DNA of 64,000 bases, from the NCBI GenBank assembly GCA_963812335.1, contig CAWEUU010000005.1, positions 248,001 to 312,000 of the forward strand, read 5' to 3'. The notes beneath the pieces are model-generated. The model was not told where the DNA came from and did not search any database. It worked only from the letters and a program-made list of their open reading frames with translations. Source of the DNA: VRUE01 sp963812335. GTDB taxonomy: Bacteria; Actinomycetota; Thermoleophilia; Solirubrobacterales; 70-9. Made by a program: the position numbers and the translations under genes. Of this stretch, positions 50,692 to 60,634 are shown in pieces (position 1 is the stretch's first letter; every line of letters begins with the position of its first letter).

Positions 50692-51371
50692 GAGGACGGT
50701 AGTTCTTTCAGGGCCATCAGCCCGACTTCAGCCGAGCGGGGGTCGGGATCCTCGGCCAGGTCGAGAGCGACGGCTGCTATCGGGGCCACCCTGGCGCCTT
50801 CCAGGAAGTGCCAGGCCCGGTCCGGAACCGTCCGTAGGCGGAGGTTTGAGCCACGGACGGCGGGCCGAAGGGCGTGGTCCGCAGCGAAATCCTTCAATGC
50901 TCCCGCACGGACATATCCGTCGGCTTCAGCCCCGGAGACGAGATTCAGCCCATGCGCGCCGGCGGCGCTGACCCCCGAGGCGACGAAGCGCGGGTCTTCG
51001 ACGATGTAGGGGATCTCGCCCCGGTGGGCATCGAAGTAGTGGGACTCGCCGCGCCGCTCCAGCCGCGGCCCGAGCGCCTCCACCCCCTCCAGCGAAAGGG
51101 TTCTGCGCATGCGCGAACGGGCGCTCGGATCCACTCCTTCCAGATCTTTGCCCGAGGCGAGCGCGAGCAGAGCCCAGGCATTGTGCACCGCGAACGGACG
51201 TCCTTTCAGCGGCCTCCGGCGGCGCCGCCTTTCGACCTCACCCCGCTCGATCAGCCAGCGTCCGCCGACCTTTGTTGCGGGCAGCCGGCCGTTAATCACC
51301 ATGGCGTGAACCCGACCGGCGCTGAGTCCGAGCGTGGAGGCGGCTTCGGGAATTGAAACCGGGTCTGCCAT
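50688..51371 (-). CDS. HTH (excisionase-type) antitoxin/regulator paired with the nucleotidyltransferase
   Basis: A 227-aa protein with an N-terminal MerR/excisionase-like helix-turn-helix (VSIPEAASTLGLSAGRVHAMVINGRLPATKVGGRWLI, residues about 5-42) followed by an Arg-rich linker and a helical domain (60-225) of unknown family. It probably represses its own promoter through the 16-bp palindrome at 51400-51437 and neutralises the downstream toxin. A TATACT box 7 nt before the ATG suggests a leaderless mRNA. Confidence 0.68.
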   Translation of the reverse strand: MADPVSIPEAASTLGLSAGRVHAMVINGRLPATKVGGRWLIERGEVERRRRRRPLKGRPFAVHNAWALLALASGKDLEGVDPSARSRMRRTLSLEGVEALGPRLERRGESHYFDAHRGEIPYIVEDPRFVASGVSAAGAHGLNLVSGAEADGYVRAGALKDFAADHALRPAVRGSNLRLRTVPDRAWHFLEGARVAPIAAVALDLAEDPDPRSAEVGLMALKELPSS

Positions 51372-51437
51372 TACGGGAAGTATAGAGATTGCTCATTACT
51401 TGCATGAAATATTGAGAAACATCAATACTTCATGCAA
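51372..51437 (-). promoter_or_regulatory. Promoter and palindromic operator of the nucleotidyltransferase TA module
   Basis: On the minus strand TATACT (51379-51384) is 7 nt before the ATG at 51371. Upstream, arms 51400-51415 and 51422-51437 pair at 15 of 16 positions around a 6-nt loop and cover the -35 region. The stretch is distinctly AT-rich. The remaining bases up to 51575 show no further gene. Confidence 0.6.
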
Positions 51438-51575
51438 TTCGATGTCAATCCCGAGTTGGAGCCGCGTCGGGACGGGGGGCTTGTTGATACCTTCGCGAAC
51501 TCCGAACCGCTTGCCGATTGTTGGGGCGGGCACTAGACATCGACACCCCGGTGGGGGAAGGGAATAGGTGCGCGA

Positions 51576-52647
51576 ATGCCGGTTGCGATCGTGACGGGAT
51601 CGGGGGGGCTGATCGGCTCTGAGGCCGTCGGCCATTTCGTCGGTGAGGGCTTCGACGTCGTCGGCATCGAGAACGACATGCGGGCGCAGTTCTTCGGCCC
51701 CGAGTCCTCGACCTCGCACGTGACCGAGCGGCTCGTCGCCGAGCACCCGGAGTTCCGGGTCGAGAACGCCGACATCCGCGACACGGAGGCGGTCGAGCGG
51801 ATCTTCCGCGACGCCGGCCAGGTCGAGCTTGTGATCCACACCGCCGCCCAGCCCTCGCACGACTGGGCGGCGAGCGACCCGCAGACCGACTTCGGCGTCA
51901 ACGCCAACGGCACGCTCAACCTGCTCGAGGCCGCCCGCGCCCACTGCCCCGAGGCGCCCTTCGTCTTCTGCTCGACCAACAAGGTCTACGGCGACACGCC
52001 CAACCGGCTGCCGCTGGAATCGCTGGAGAAGCGGCTCGAGTTGCCCGAGGACCACCCCTACTACAAGGGCATCGACACCTCGATGTCGATCGACTCCTCG
52101 ACCCACTCGCTGTTCGGCGTCTCCAAGGCGGCGGCCGACCTGCTGGTGCAGGAGTACGGGCGCTACTTCGAGATGCCCACGGTCGCCTTCCGCGGTGGCT
52201 GCCTGACCGGCCCCCAGCACGCCGGCGCGAAGCTGCACGGCTTCCTCGCCTACCTGATGAAGTGCGCCGTCACCGGCACCCCCTACACCGTCTTCGGCTA
52301 CAAGGGCAAGCAGGTCCGCGACAACATCCACAGCGCCGACCTGATCGCCGCCTTCGACGCCTACCGCCGCGCCCCGCGCGCCGCCGCCGTCTACAACATC
52401 GGCGGCGGCCGCTTCAGCAACTGCTCGATGCTCGAGGCGATCGAGATCTGCGAGCGGATCGCCGGCCGCGAGCTGAGCTGGGAGATGGGCGAGGAGCCGC
52501 GGATCGGCGACCACCGCTGGTGGATCTCCGACCTGGCGCCGTTCGAAGCCGACTACCCGGACTGGAAGCTGCGCTACGGGGTCGAGGACATCCTGCGGAG
52601 AGATGCACGAGCAGAACGTCGAGCGCTGGACCGCGAGCCCGGCGTGA
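51576..52647 (+). CDS. NAD-dependent epimerase (CDP-paratose 2-epimerase-like), one frameshift
   Basis: An extended SDR of about 356 aa: VAIVTGSGGLIGSEAV, VIHTAAQPSHDWAASDP (typical of RfbE/CDP-tyvelose epimerase relatives), FCSTNKVYGD, the Tyr-like active-site region THSLFGVSKAAAD and KQVRDNIHSADLI. The Tyr of YxxxK appears as Phe (LFGVSK), as in paratose epimerases. The frame runs without stop into the GT2 gene, but removing one A near 52600 gives LREMHEQNVERW ending in TGA at 52645-52647, the natural end of the family. Confidence 0.83.
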
Positions 52648-53384
52648 AGCTCTCCGTCGTCATCCCGGCCCAGAACGAGGAGGGCTCGGTCGGCGGCACC
52701 GTCGAAGGGATCGCCGCGGTGCTCGAGCGCGAGGCGATCGATTACGAGGTCCTCGTCGTCGACGACGGCAGCAGCGACTCGACCGCCGCCGTGGTCGGCG
52801 CGATCGGCGAGCGCAACCCGCGCGTGCGCTGTCGCCCCTCGCACTACGAAAAGGGCTTCGGTATGGCGATCCGGGCGGGGCTCGACCTGTTCGAGGGCGA
52901 CGCGGTGGTGATCGCGATGGCCGATGCCTCCGACGACCCCGAGGACGTCGCCCGCTACCACCGGCTGCTCGAGGCGGGCGCCGATTGCGCCTTCGGCTCG
53001 CGCTTCATGGCGGGCGCCCAGGTGCACGACTATCCGCGGCTGAAGCTGACGGTCAACCGGCTCGCCAACTGGTTCATCCGGGTCCTCTTTCGCCACCACT
53101 ACAACGACACGACCAACGCCTTCAAGGGCTACCGGCGCGAGACGATCGAGACGATCCAGCCGCTGCTCTCCAAACACTTCAACCTGACCGTCGAGATGCC
53201 GCTGAAGGCGATCGTCCGCGGCCACGCCTCGAGGTCGATCCCGACCGACTGGACCAACCGGACCAGCGGCGAGGCGAAGCTGGCGATGAAAGAGATGGGC
53301 AGCCGCTACCTCTTCATCGTCCTCTACGTCTGGCTCGAGGCGACGCTGAGCCGGGGGGACTATCGGGTTACCGCTCGCCCTTGA
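52644..53384 (+). CDS. Glycosyltransferase family 2 (DPM1-like)
   Basis: A 246-aa GT2 enzyme starting GTG 52644, overlapping the epimerase stop in GTGA. Motifs: KLSVVIPAQNEEGSV, VVDDGSSDST, HYEKGFGMAIRAG, MADASDDPEDV (DxD-like) and NDTTNAFKGYRR. Similar to polyprenyl-phosphate sugar transferases and the GT2 partners of CDP-sugar epimerases. The apparent fusion with the epimerase is due to a single-base indel. The 3' end overlaps the convergent membrane protein gene by 17 bp. Confidence 0.85.
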   Translation: MKLSVVIPAQNEEGSVGGTVEGIAAVLEREAIDYEVLVVDDGSSDSTAAVVGAIGERNPRVRCRPSHYEKGFGMAIRAGLDLFEGDAVVIAMADASDDPEDVARYHRLLEAGADCAFGSRFMAGAQVHDYPRLKLTVNRLANWFIRVLFRHHYNDTTNAFKGYRRETIETIQPLLSKHFNLTVEMPLKAIVRGHASRSIPTDWTNRTSGEAKLAMKEMGSRYLFIVLYVWLEATLSRGDYRVTARP

Positions 53385-55163
53385 CCCAGATGCGCAGCAG
53401 GCGGCCGTCGGGCAGGGTCATCGTGCGAATCTTGCGGAAGCCGAGACGGCGCGCCGCCGTTTCCGCGTAGCCCTGCGTAATCGACGGGGGAAAGTCCCGC
53501 TGTTGTCGCTCATGGTGATCAGGACGCCGGGCATACCCAGGTCCGGCGAGGCGAGTTGATGAACATAGGTCGCGACCGAGTCGTCCGGCTCCGCGGTCAG
53601 CTGCGCCATCCAGATACTCGTATGTCCCTCGAGCATGCCGGCGAGCAGAAGAGTGCTGGTGTTGAGGACTCGATTGCGTGAAGCGAAGGCGACTGGCTGC
53701 GTAGCTCCTTCATTGGAGAGTCGCAGGACCAGCGAGGCGAGCACCCTGTCGGCTTCCGGCCAACCGCGGTCGCGCCCCGTGAATCGCGTCGCCGGTCCGG
53801 GCGCCTGACCGCGGATCGCGCTGACCGCCTGCGGTGTCCCATTGATCCATGGCAATGAGCCGAAGGCCGGGACGGAGATGTAGCGGGTTCGCGCAAGCGA
53901 GTCCCACAGGTTGCTACTGGCGGCCACATTCAAGCCGATGACGATGGCAAGGGCCGAGAGGGCTGCGACGGCTGCGGTTTTGCGCAGGTGGAGGAGCGCG
54001 ATCACGGCGAGCGGAGGGAGTAGGACCGTGACCGGAATCGTGAATCCCTCGCCGCCGTTGCGCGAGCTGGTCAGTGCCGCGAAACAACAGGCGAAGACGA
54101 GGGCAACGCTGAAGGCATCGCTGCCGGCCAGTCGCAGGGTCGTATCGCGCCGATCTTCGGCGTTCAGTATGCGCCCCGCCGCGACCAACCCGACGACGAT
54201 CAGGCCGAGCAGGATCAGCACCGCGAGGGGTAGCAGCAGGTCGTTGAGAACAAAGCGATCGGCGACATCGCGCCAACGACCCCAGGAGATCCAGGCATGG
54301 CTGGGGCCATAGTAGGTGCTCTCAGCGCCATATCCGAAACCGGTCAGGTAGTCGAATACGGCGTTGAAATTGTGGACGTACCAGGGCGCCGCAACGGCCG
54401 AACCCGAGACGGCGATCAAGGCAAGGTTCAGAAACCGCCGCCCTAGTTCGCCCTGCGGTCGATCTATGTAGCGGCCCCTGATCAGAATCGCCACAAATCC
54501 GGCCAGAATACACCGGGAAGGAAGGCGATCGTCATCGTCCGCGCCAGCAGCATCAGGCCGAGCGCGACGCCACAGGCGATCGCCCAGGGGGAGGAGCGGA
54601 GTCCGTCGCTGCGCAGCAGCGCATAGACCGCGCCGGCGAGCAGGGCCGCGACCGCGATCGCGAAGACGTACTCTCGGGTGAAGAGAAAAGCGCCGGGGGT
54701 GGTGACCACGACCATCGCCGCCAGCGCGCCCAGCCGCGGGCCGGCGAGGCGCTCGCCGATCCCGAAGCTGGCGAGGCCAAGCAGCGCGAGGAAGCCGATC
54801 AGGACACCGAAGCCCTCGAGCACACCGGTCTTGAACACGAAGGCCAGCGAGGTCACGGCGGGAACGAGCGGGGCATATGGCGCATGTCCCTGGACCGCGT
54901 CCCACCAGCCGTGAAGACCGCCGCTCTGCAGGGCGAAGTGATCCTCGAGGGCGAAGGCGATGTAGCCGGACTCGTCGATCGTCAGCGGGTAGCCGTGTCG
55001 GTAGGTGGCGATCCACCAGACGTTCATCGCGACGATCGCCAGCAGGCCGAGCAGGAACACGGCGAACCAGAAGCGCTTGTTTTCGGCGTCCCTGATCCCG
55101 CCAGCGGCACCGCGCCGAACCGTCTCGCCCAGGGGATCGCAAGCGGGCGGGGAGTGAGCTCAC
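53368..55163 (-). CDS. GT-C membrane glycosyltransferase (ArnT/PMT-like), frameshifted
   Basis: Read across three frames this is one polytopic protein of nearly 600 aa. The N-terminal frame (about 55100-54510) has FWFAVFLLGLLAIVAMNVWW and YPLTIDESGYIAFA, where Asp-Glu is the GT-C acidic motif. The main frame (about 54510-53500) gives further membrane segments and a periplasmic domain, and after an indel near 53490 the end reads RKIRTMTLPDGRLLRIWVKGER with TAA at 53368-53370. No start codon exists in the N-terminal frame above GTG 55060; GTG 55163 in a neighbouring frame is a guess. Confidence 0.65.
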
Positions 55164-55665
55164 CGGTCACAGGCGCCGCGCGGCGTACGTAGCCGAGCAG
55201 CTGCGCCGGGCCGTAGCCGAGTTGCGCCGCGTCCTCCCGTGAGCGCGAGAGCAGCTGGTCGCCGGTTACGGGGTGGTAGGCGGCGAAGAGCGGCAGCCGG
55301 CCGGGTCGCTCGGAATCGAACAGCCATCCGTCCGGCTCGCCGTCCGGTTCGGCGGTCGAGCGCACGCGCCGCGTGACGCGCCCGACTGCGATCGAAGCCC
55401 TTCTCGCCGAGACCTTTGCCCGCGCCGTGGGGGAGGCCAGGCCCCGCCAGGCGGCCGGCTCAGCAATCCAGCGGGCGGCGGCGAAGGAGCTCGATCGGCA
55501 CTGCGACGGAGGCCGGTGCTCTTCGGTGAGCAGGTAGCCGTCGACGATCCAGGCACCGATCTCCCCCTGTCGCGCCGACTCGGCTAGTCCGCCCAGCTCC
55601 GACAGCAGCTCGCCCTGTGGCGCCCTGCCGATTGCGTAGCGATGGCGCCGTGCCTGGTTGTCCAT
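55024..55665 (-). CDS. Hypothetical protein with a module shared with the upstream glycosyltransferase
   Basis: From ATG 55665 the frame encodes MDNQARRHRYAIGRAPQGEL and runs about 170 credible residues before it collides with the next gene; its true end is unclear (near 55100). The segment PLFAAYHPVTGDQLLSRSREDAAQLGYGPAQLLGYV resembles the end of the preceding protein (SLALAVHRETGQQIVVSL.PEDP...) and, weakly, DUF5648-type repeats with HxxTGD and a final GY. Function unknown. It might be the N-terminal part of the membrane protein that follows, split by an indel. Confidence 0.45.
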   Translation of the reverse strand: MDNQARRHRYAIGRAPQGELLSELGGLAESARQGEIGAWIVDGYLLTEEHRPPSQCRSSSFAAARWIAEPAAWRGLASPTARAKVSARRASIAVGRVTRRVRSTAEPDGEPDGWLFDSERPGRLPLFAAYHPVTGDQLLSRSREDAAQLGYGPAQLLGYVRRAAPVTGELTPRPLAIPWARRFGAVPLAGSGTPKTSASGSPCSCSACWRSSR

Positions 55666-55673
55666 AGCCCGGG

Positions 55674-58650
55674 TCAAACCAGTAGCCCGACGGGCCGGGT
55701 GGCGTCGAGAATGCGCCGCGGCCGCGGCGGGAACGACTCGACGAAGCCGATGTGCTCGACTACGTCGACCTCGTTAAGGATCGGGTCCTCGGGAGTGAGC
55801 GAAACCACGATCTGTTGCCCGGTTTCGCGGTGGACCGCGAGTGCCAACGAGTCCATCTGCGGGAAGCCGGCGGGCTCCGCGTAACCGATCGCCTCGGCGT
55901 CCTCGTCGGTAGAGCCGTCCATCCCCCGCGTGGAGTCGCGGTGTACTCGTCGCCGACCCGGACCAGCCGGGTCGTGCCCTGCAGGCTGGTCGCCCGCAGC
56001 ACCCCTAGGTCGTATTCGAGGTTGAACCCGACCGGGGGCGGCCGCTGGGACCGGCGGCCAGGTCCGTGGCTTTCCCGATAGCGAACTACGATCGTCGACA
56101 GTGCTGGCACCCAGGTAGGCAGGTCTTCCCAGCGAGGGACGGTGTAACGACCGGCGCCGGGGAGCAGGGGCTTCGCACCTGGGCGCAGGTTCTGCGGGTC
56201 TTCGGCCGTGAGCGGGTTCGCGGGCATCGGCTCCCATGCGCCGTCTGCACGCACGGTCCCTTCCTCGCCCGGCATGTGCCGCCAGGCCACCTGGAGCCCG
56301 GCGCCGGAAAGCAGGCGGGCGATCGAGCCGGCCGGATCGCCGCGGTCCGCGAGTAGCCCCCGCGGCAGCTCGAGCTCGGCGGTGCGGCGCCAGATGACCG
56401 TATGGGCGACGGCGTCCCGCCGCTCTCGTCGGGGAGAAGCGCCCGGAAAGGGAAGCGCCCGGCCGCGCCCGCATCGGTCAGCGCGATCGCGTCGATCTCG
56501 CTTTCGGTGGCGACGAAACGGCGCAGCGCCTTCTCGCAGAAAGTCGGATCGTCGAGCAGCGCTGCCCCCGTGCCGGAGGCGATTGCGACGTAGGAACCGC
56601 GCGCCTGCGAGAGGGCCTCATCAGGTCGGTCGCGTCGATCAGCTCTGAGTCGCGGCAGGTCTGGGCGGCATGGGCGGCCGCCAGATGTCGCGCCGCCTCC
56701 GAGCCGGCCTCTGGATGGGCGAGCGGGATAAGCGAGAGCGCTGGGGACTCGGCCGCCTTGATCTCGGCCTCACGCCCCTTGAACGGGGAGATCTCGGCCA
56801 GCACCTCGTCGAAGCGCTCGCCTGCGTGGTCGACCAGATCGGAGCGGTTGAAGCCCCACTTGCGGTAGAGGACGGTCGGTCCGTGCGGGCCTTCGCCGCG
56901 GACGCCTCGCGCCGATAGCCGCAGTACGAACTCCCAGTCCTCGTGTCCAAGGGGATCTCCTCGCGATAGCGCTCGCCAGCGTCAAATATCCCGCGGTCGA
57001 TCAGCGAGCAGGTGTCGCAGAAATTGCCGTGGAGGAGCGTGTAGACGTTGTATGCCGGAACTTCGTAGTAGTCCTCGCGATTGCCGAAGTACTGGATGTT
57101 GGGATAGATGAAGCCGACGTCATCTCCGGCTGCAAGCAGCTGCTCGACGAGCTTTTCGACCGCGTCCGGCAGCAGCAGGTTGTCGGAGTCGACGGGGAGG
57201 ATGAAGCGCCCGCTGCACCGCTCCAGGCCGATGTTGCGGCGCGGCTCGGGCCGCCGTTGTCTTCGAGGCGCACCACTATGACGTCGCCGTCCGCCTCTAG
57301 CCTCGACAGCACGGCATCGGTGCCCTGCTCCGTCGAGGCGTCGTCGATGACCACGATCTCGATCTCCGGGTAGCCCTGCGCGTGCACGGAGTCGATGCAC
57401 TCGGCGAGGAATCGCGCCTGGTTGTAGTGGGGCACGAGGACCGAGACCAGCGGTGTCCCGGATTTCGGCCTCGCGGAGAAGTCGATCCGCTCGCCCTTGG
57501 GGGATTCCGGCTGCTCGCGGTCGGCGCGAGTCGGGTATTTGGCCGCCAGTTCCTGGTAGAGCTCGGCGTGGCCCTCGGCCATCTGCTTGACGGTGAACTG
57601 CGATTCGCCCGGTCCCGCATCAGCGCGCCCTGCGCCTCGACGTGGGCTCGATCCCCGGCCAGGTGCGCCAGGGCTGCGGCATAGCCGTCGACCGAATCCC
57701 GCGGGCGATCACTGCATCGCCGGCCTCGCCGAGCAGCTCGCCGATCGCCGGCAGGTCGGGGGCGACGATCGGCAGCCCCATCGCCATCGCCTCAAAGACA
57801 ACGCAGGGGATCCCCTCGAAGGAGCTCGTCATCAGCAGCACGTCGCAGGCCGCGTACAGCTCTGCAGGCCTGGGGTCGGCGGGTGCAGTTCCACCTGCTC
57901 CCCGAGTCCCTCAGCGTCGATCCGGCGACGCATCTCCTCTTCCAGTTCCCCCTCGCCGACGACGTGGATCTGGAACTCGACGCCGATCTTTCGCAGCGCC
58001 GCGGCGACGTCGAGCATCAGCATCGGGTCCTTCTGGGCGACCAGGCGCGCCGCGAAGAGGATCTGCAGCTTGTCGTCGGGCAGCTGGGCGATCGGCTCGG
58101 CCCGCTCGGGCGAGAACTCGTCGTCGGGATCCGCCCCCGTGTAGATGACGCGGACGCGAACGGCCGGAATGCCGTAGCCCTTGACGGCATCGGCGACGTG
58201 CTGGTTGGAAGTCGAGAAGCGGTCGACGAGGTTGCCGTAGCGGGTGGTTACGTAGCGGACGTAGCCGGAGCGATCCTCCTCCTCGACGTGCAGCTGGACG
58301 ACCACGCCTGGCGGCGACGGCAGGCAGACGAGGTCGGGCAGGAGCTCGAAGCCGATCCGCGAGTTCATGAGATGGAGGGCGCGGACATCGCGCGACTGCA
58401 GGAAGTCGAAGACGAAGCCCGGCATGTCCCGGGCTGGCATCAGGTCGGGCAGCACCCATACCTCCTCGGCGAACGGCTCGACCTCCGCCAGCAGCCGGTT
58501 GGGCGAGGGCTGGGTCGTGACCAGCGACGGGGCGAAGCGGTCGCGGTCGATCCAGCGGAACCAGTCGATCGTGTTCTTGTCGCTGCCCCCGTAGTCGACC
58601 CACGGAGCCATGTACAGAACCGGGATTCTCTGCGCTGCGCCGGTGCTCAT
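55674..58650 (-). CDS. Large GT4-GT2 glycosyltransferase, multiply frameshifted
   Basis: ATG 58650 opens a GT4 domain: VLYMAPWVDYGGSDKNTIDWF, LQILFAARLVAQKDPML, VVGEGELEEEM; after an indel near 57850 it continues TSSFEGIPCVVFEAMAMGLPIVAPDLPAIGELLG. A frame open from 57582 joins the GT4 end (MAEGHAELYQEL) without a stop to a GT2 domain (VSVLVPHYNQARFL, IVVIDDASTEQ). Shifts near 57240 and 56940 lead to RFILPVDSDNLLLPD and a C-terminal region to TGA 55674-55676. About 990 aa with six or more indels. It overlaps the epimerase gene by 4 bp (ATGA). Confidence 0.65.
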
Positions 58651-59670
58651 CGGGCGGTACGCAGCTCCGCCTGCTCGGCGTCGCCCCCGGACGCGGATTC
58701 CCGGAGCCAGTCGTGGGTCAGCGCTATCCCGCGCTCGAGCGTGGTCGGCTGAAACTCGATCATGCTCTCCAGCAATGCCGTGTCGAGGACGATCTCGTGG
58801 ACGTCGAAGCCGCGCTCGGGATGGACCCTGACATCGGCTTTGCGTCCGAGCTGGGTCTCGACCAGCCCGACCAGCTCGAGCAGCGAGGTACGCGCGCCGC
58901 TGCCGAGGTTGACGGGGGAGGCGCTTTCGTCGCACTCGATCAGCTCGGCCAGCGCCCGAGCGACGTCGCCGGCGTAGACGTAGTCGCGGATCGTCGTTCC
59001 GCCTCCGTAGAGGTCGATCGGGAGCCCGCGCGCGATCCTGTCGAGGAAGGTGACGACCGCGCCCTGGCCTCGCCCGGGGAGCTGATGCTCGCCGTAAACC
59101 GTCGAGCAGCGCACGATCCGCGCCCCCAGCCCGTGCTCGCGACAGTGGCGCACGATCTCCTCCTCGCAGGCCAGATGCAGCTTCCCGTACGAGCCGACGG
59201 GGTCGGTGGGCGCGTTCTCGCCGACCGGGAGTCGGTCCGGCTGGCCGTAGACGGTGCCGCCTGAAGAGATGTAGGTGAGGGTGACCTCGGGCCGCTTGCG
59301 CAGGCTCGCAAGCAGGCCGCGAAGCGGGCGCAGGGTCAGGATCGAGTCACGCTCGGGGTCCTGCTCCGATTGCACCGGCAGGAGCCCACCGGCGCAGTAG
59401 ACGACCTGTCCGACCCCGTCAAGCAAAGGCTCGAGATCGGCGCTGTCGCCGGCGTCGCCGAGATGCAGGTCGCCCGGGGCGATCGCGGGCAGAATCGCAC
59501 CCCCGGGCCGCGAGCGGGTCGAGAACTCTCGGCGGCCGGTTTCTGGAGGCAAGCTCGGTGACGACGTGGGAACCGATGAAGCCGCAACCGACGACAAGAA
59601 CGCGGGTGCCTTGCCCACCCCCGGCCACGCGGCCTTTCGAGGCTGGCGTGTGTGGCACGATTCGCAGCAT
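58647..59670 (-). CDS. NAD-dependent nucleotide-sugar epimerase (UDP-glucose 4-epimerase-like), one frameshift
   Basis: An SDR of about 340 aa. The N-terminal frame (from ATG 59670, or GTG 59628) has RVLVVGCGFIGSHVVTELASR; an indel near 59525 leads to the main frame: GQVVYCAGGLLPVQSEQDPERD, TYISSGGTVYGQP, the catalytic YGKLHLACE (Tyr-x3-Lys), RCSTVYGEHQLPGRGQG and GTTIRDYVYAGDVARAL. It overlaps the glycosyltransferase start by 4 bp. The large frame upstream to 60698 is a shadow of the methyltransferase gene. Confidence 0.8.
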
Positions 59671-59701
59671 ACCGATCGAGATGGGGGCTTTTCCATGCCT
59701 G

Positions 59702-60634
59702 TCAGCGCTGGACCGGGAAGCGCCCGAAGCCGATCGGTGGACTCGGGTTCAGTGCCCGAAATGCCCGCCGCACGACCCTGACCGCGAACGGAGCGCCCTC
59801 GTACTCGTGCCTTTCCAGTCGCCACGCACCCCTTTCGGTGTCGAGCCACCAGAGATTCAAGCGGTGCTCGCGCGCCCAGCGCAGGGCCGCGACCCGCTCC
59901 GCCCGCCGACGACCGTCGTCCAGCAGCACCACGGCTCCGGGGGCGAGGTAGGGCGCGAGGACCTCGATCGCGGGCCAACGCGTCCACTCCGAGGTCGACG
60001 GAGGGCCGTCGACGATCAGCAGGTCGATCGGGGTGTCGGGCAGCGCTCGCGTCAGCGCCGCGGCGTCGTACCAATCGGTCGCGATGCCTTTGAAGGTCTG
60101 GCTCAGTAGGGGAGCGACGACGAGGTCGACCCTGTCCGAGTTCCCGGCGAGTTGCAGGCGCCGGCTCGCCCCGGCCGAGAAGCGCGGATCGTGATCGACG
60201 CTGATCAACCTGCCCGAATCGCGTTCCTCGAGGATCGAAGCGATCAGCATGGTCGAGAGGCCCGACCCCAACTCGACCACGGTCTTCGGCGCCGACTCCA
60301 GCTCGCGCACGATCAGGCGCGCGAAGTCCGCATCGATGGCCCAGCCGCCGAGCGCGGACAGATGAGGGCCGAGGCGGGGCGCGAGCGTTGCTGCGTCTTC
60401 GGAGTTGTGGGCGGCCCGCTCGAATTTCGCCGTCGCACCGACACCGACACCGACGCCGATTCCGGTCGCCAGCCCGGCGAGGATTCCCTCCCGGGGGCGT
60501 CGGAGCACGATTCCGGCGGTCGTCAACGCCGCCCCCGTCAGCGCGCCGCGAACGGCGGGCGTCGCCTTCAACTCGACCAGCCTCTCGACGAGAAGCCCCG
60601 AGAGTTTGCCTTTGGGTGATCGGAAGGCGCTCAC
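59702..60634 (-). CDS. Class I SAM-dependent methyltransferase with N-terminal hydrophobic region
   Basis: A 310-aa protein starting GTG 60634 (GTGA overlap with the GT2 stop). Residues about 25-75 hold Ala/Gly-rich hydrophobic stretches (ALTGAALTTAGIVL, ILAGLATGIGVGVGVGA) that may insert into the membrane. The methyltransferase core follows: TVVELGSGLSTMLIASIL (motif I), LISVDHDPRF, LLIVDGPPSTSEW and GAVVLLDDGRR. These fit the O-methyltransferase/class I 'methyltransf_24' type often found in glycan clusters. Substrate unknown. Confidence 0.8.
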   Translation of the reverse strand: MSAFRSPKGKLSGLLVERLVELKATPAVRGALTGAALTTAGIVLRRPREGILAGLATGIGVGVGVGATAKFERAAHNSEDAATLAPRLGPHLSALGGWAIDADFARLIVRELESAPKTVVELGSGLSTMLIASILEERDSGRLISVDHDPRFSAGASRRLQLAGNSDRVDLVVAPLLSQTFKGIATDWYDAAALTRALPDTPIDLLIVDGPPSTSEWTRWPAIEVLAPYLAPGAVVLLDDGRRRAERVAALRWAREHRLNLWWLDTERGAWRLERHEYEGAPFAVRVVRRAFRALNPSPPIGFGRFPVQR

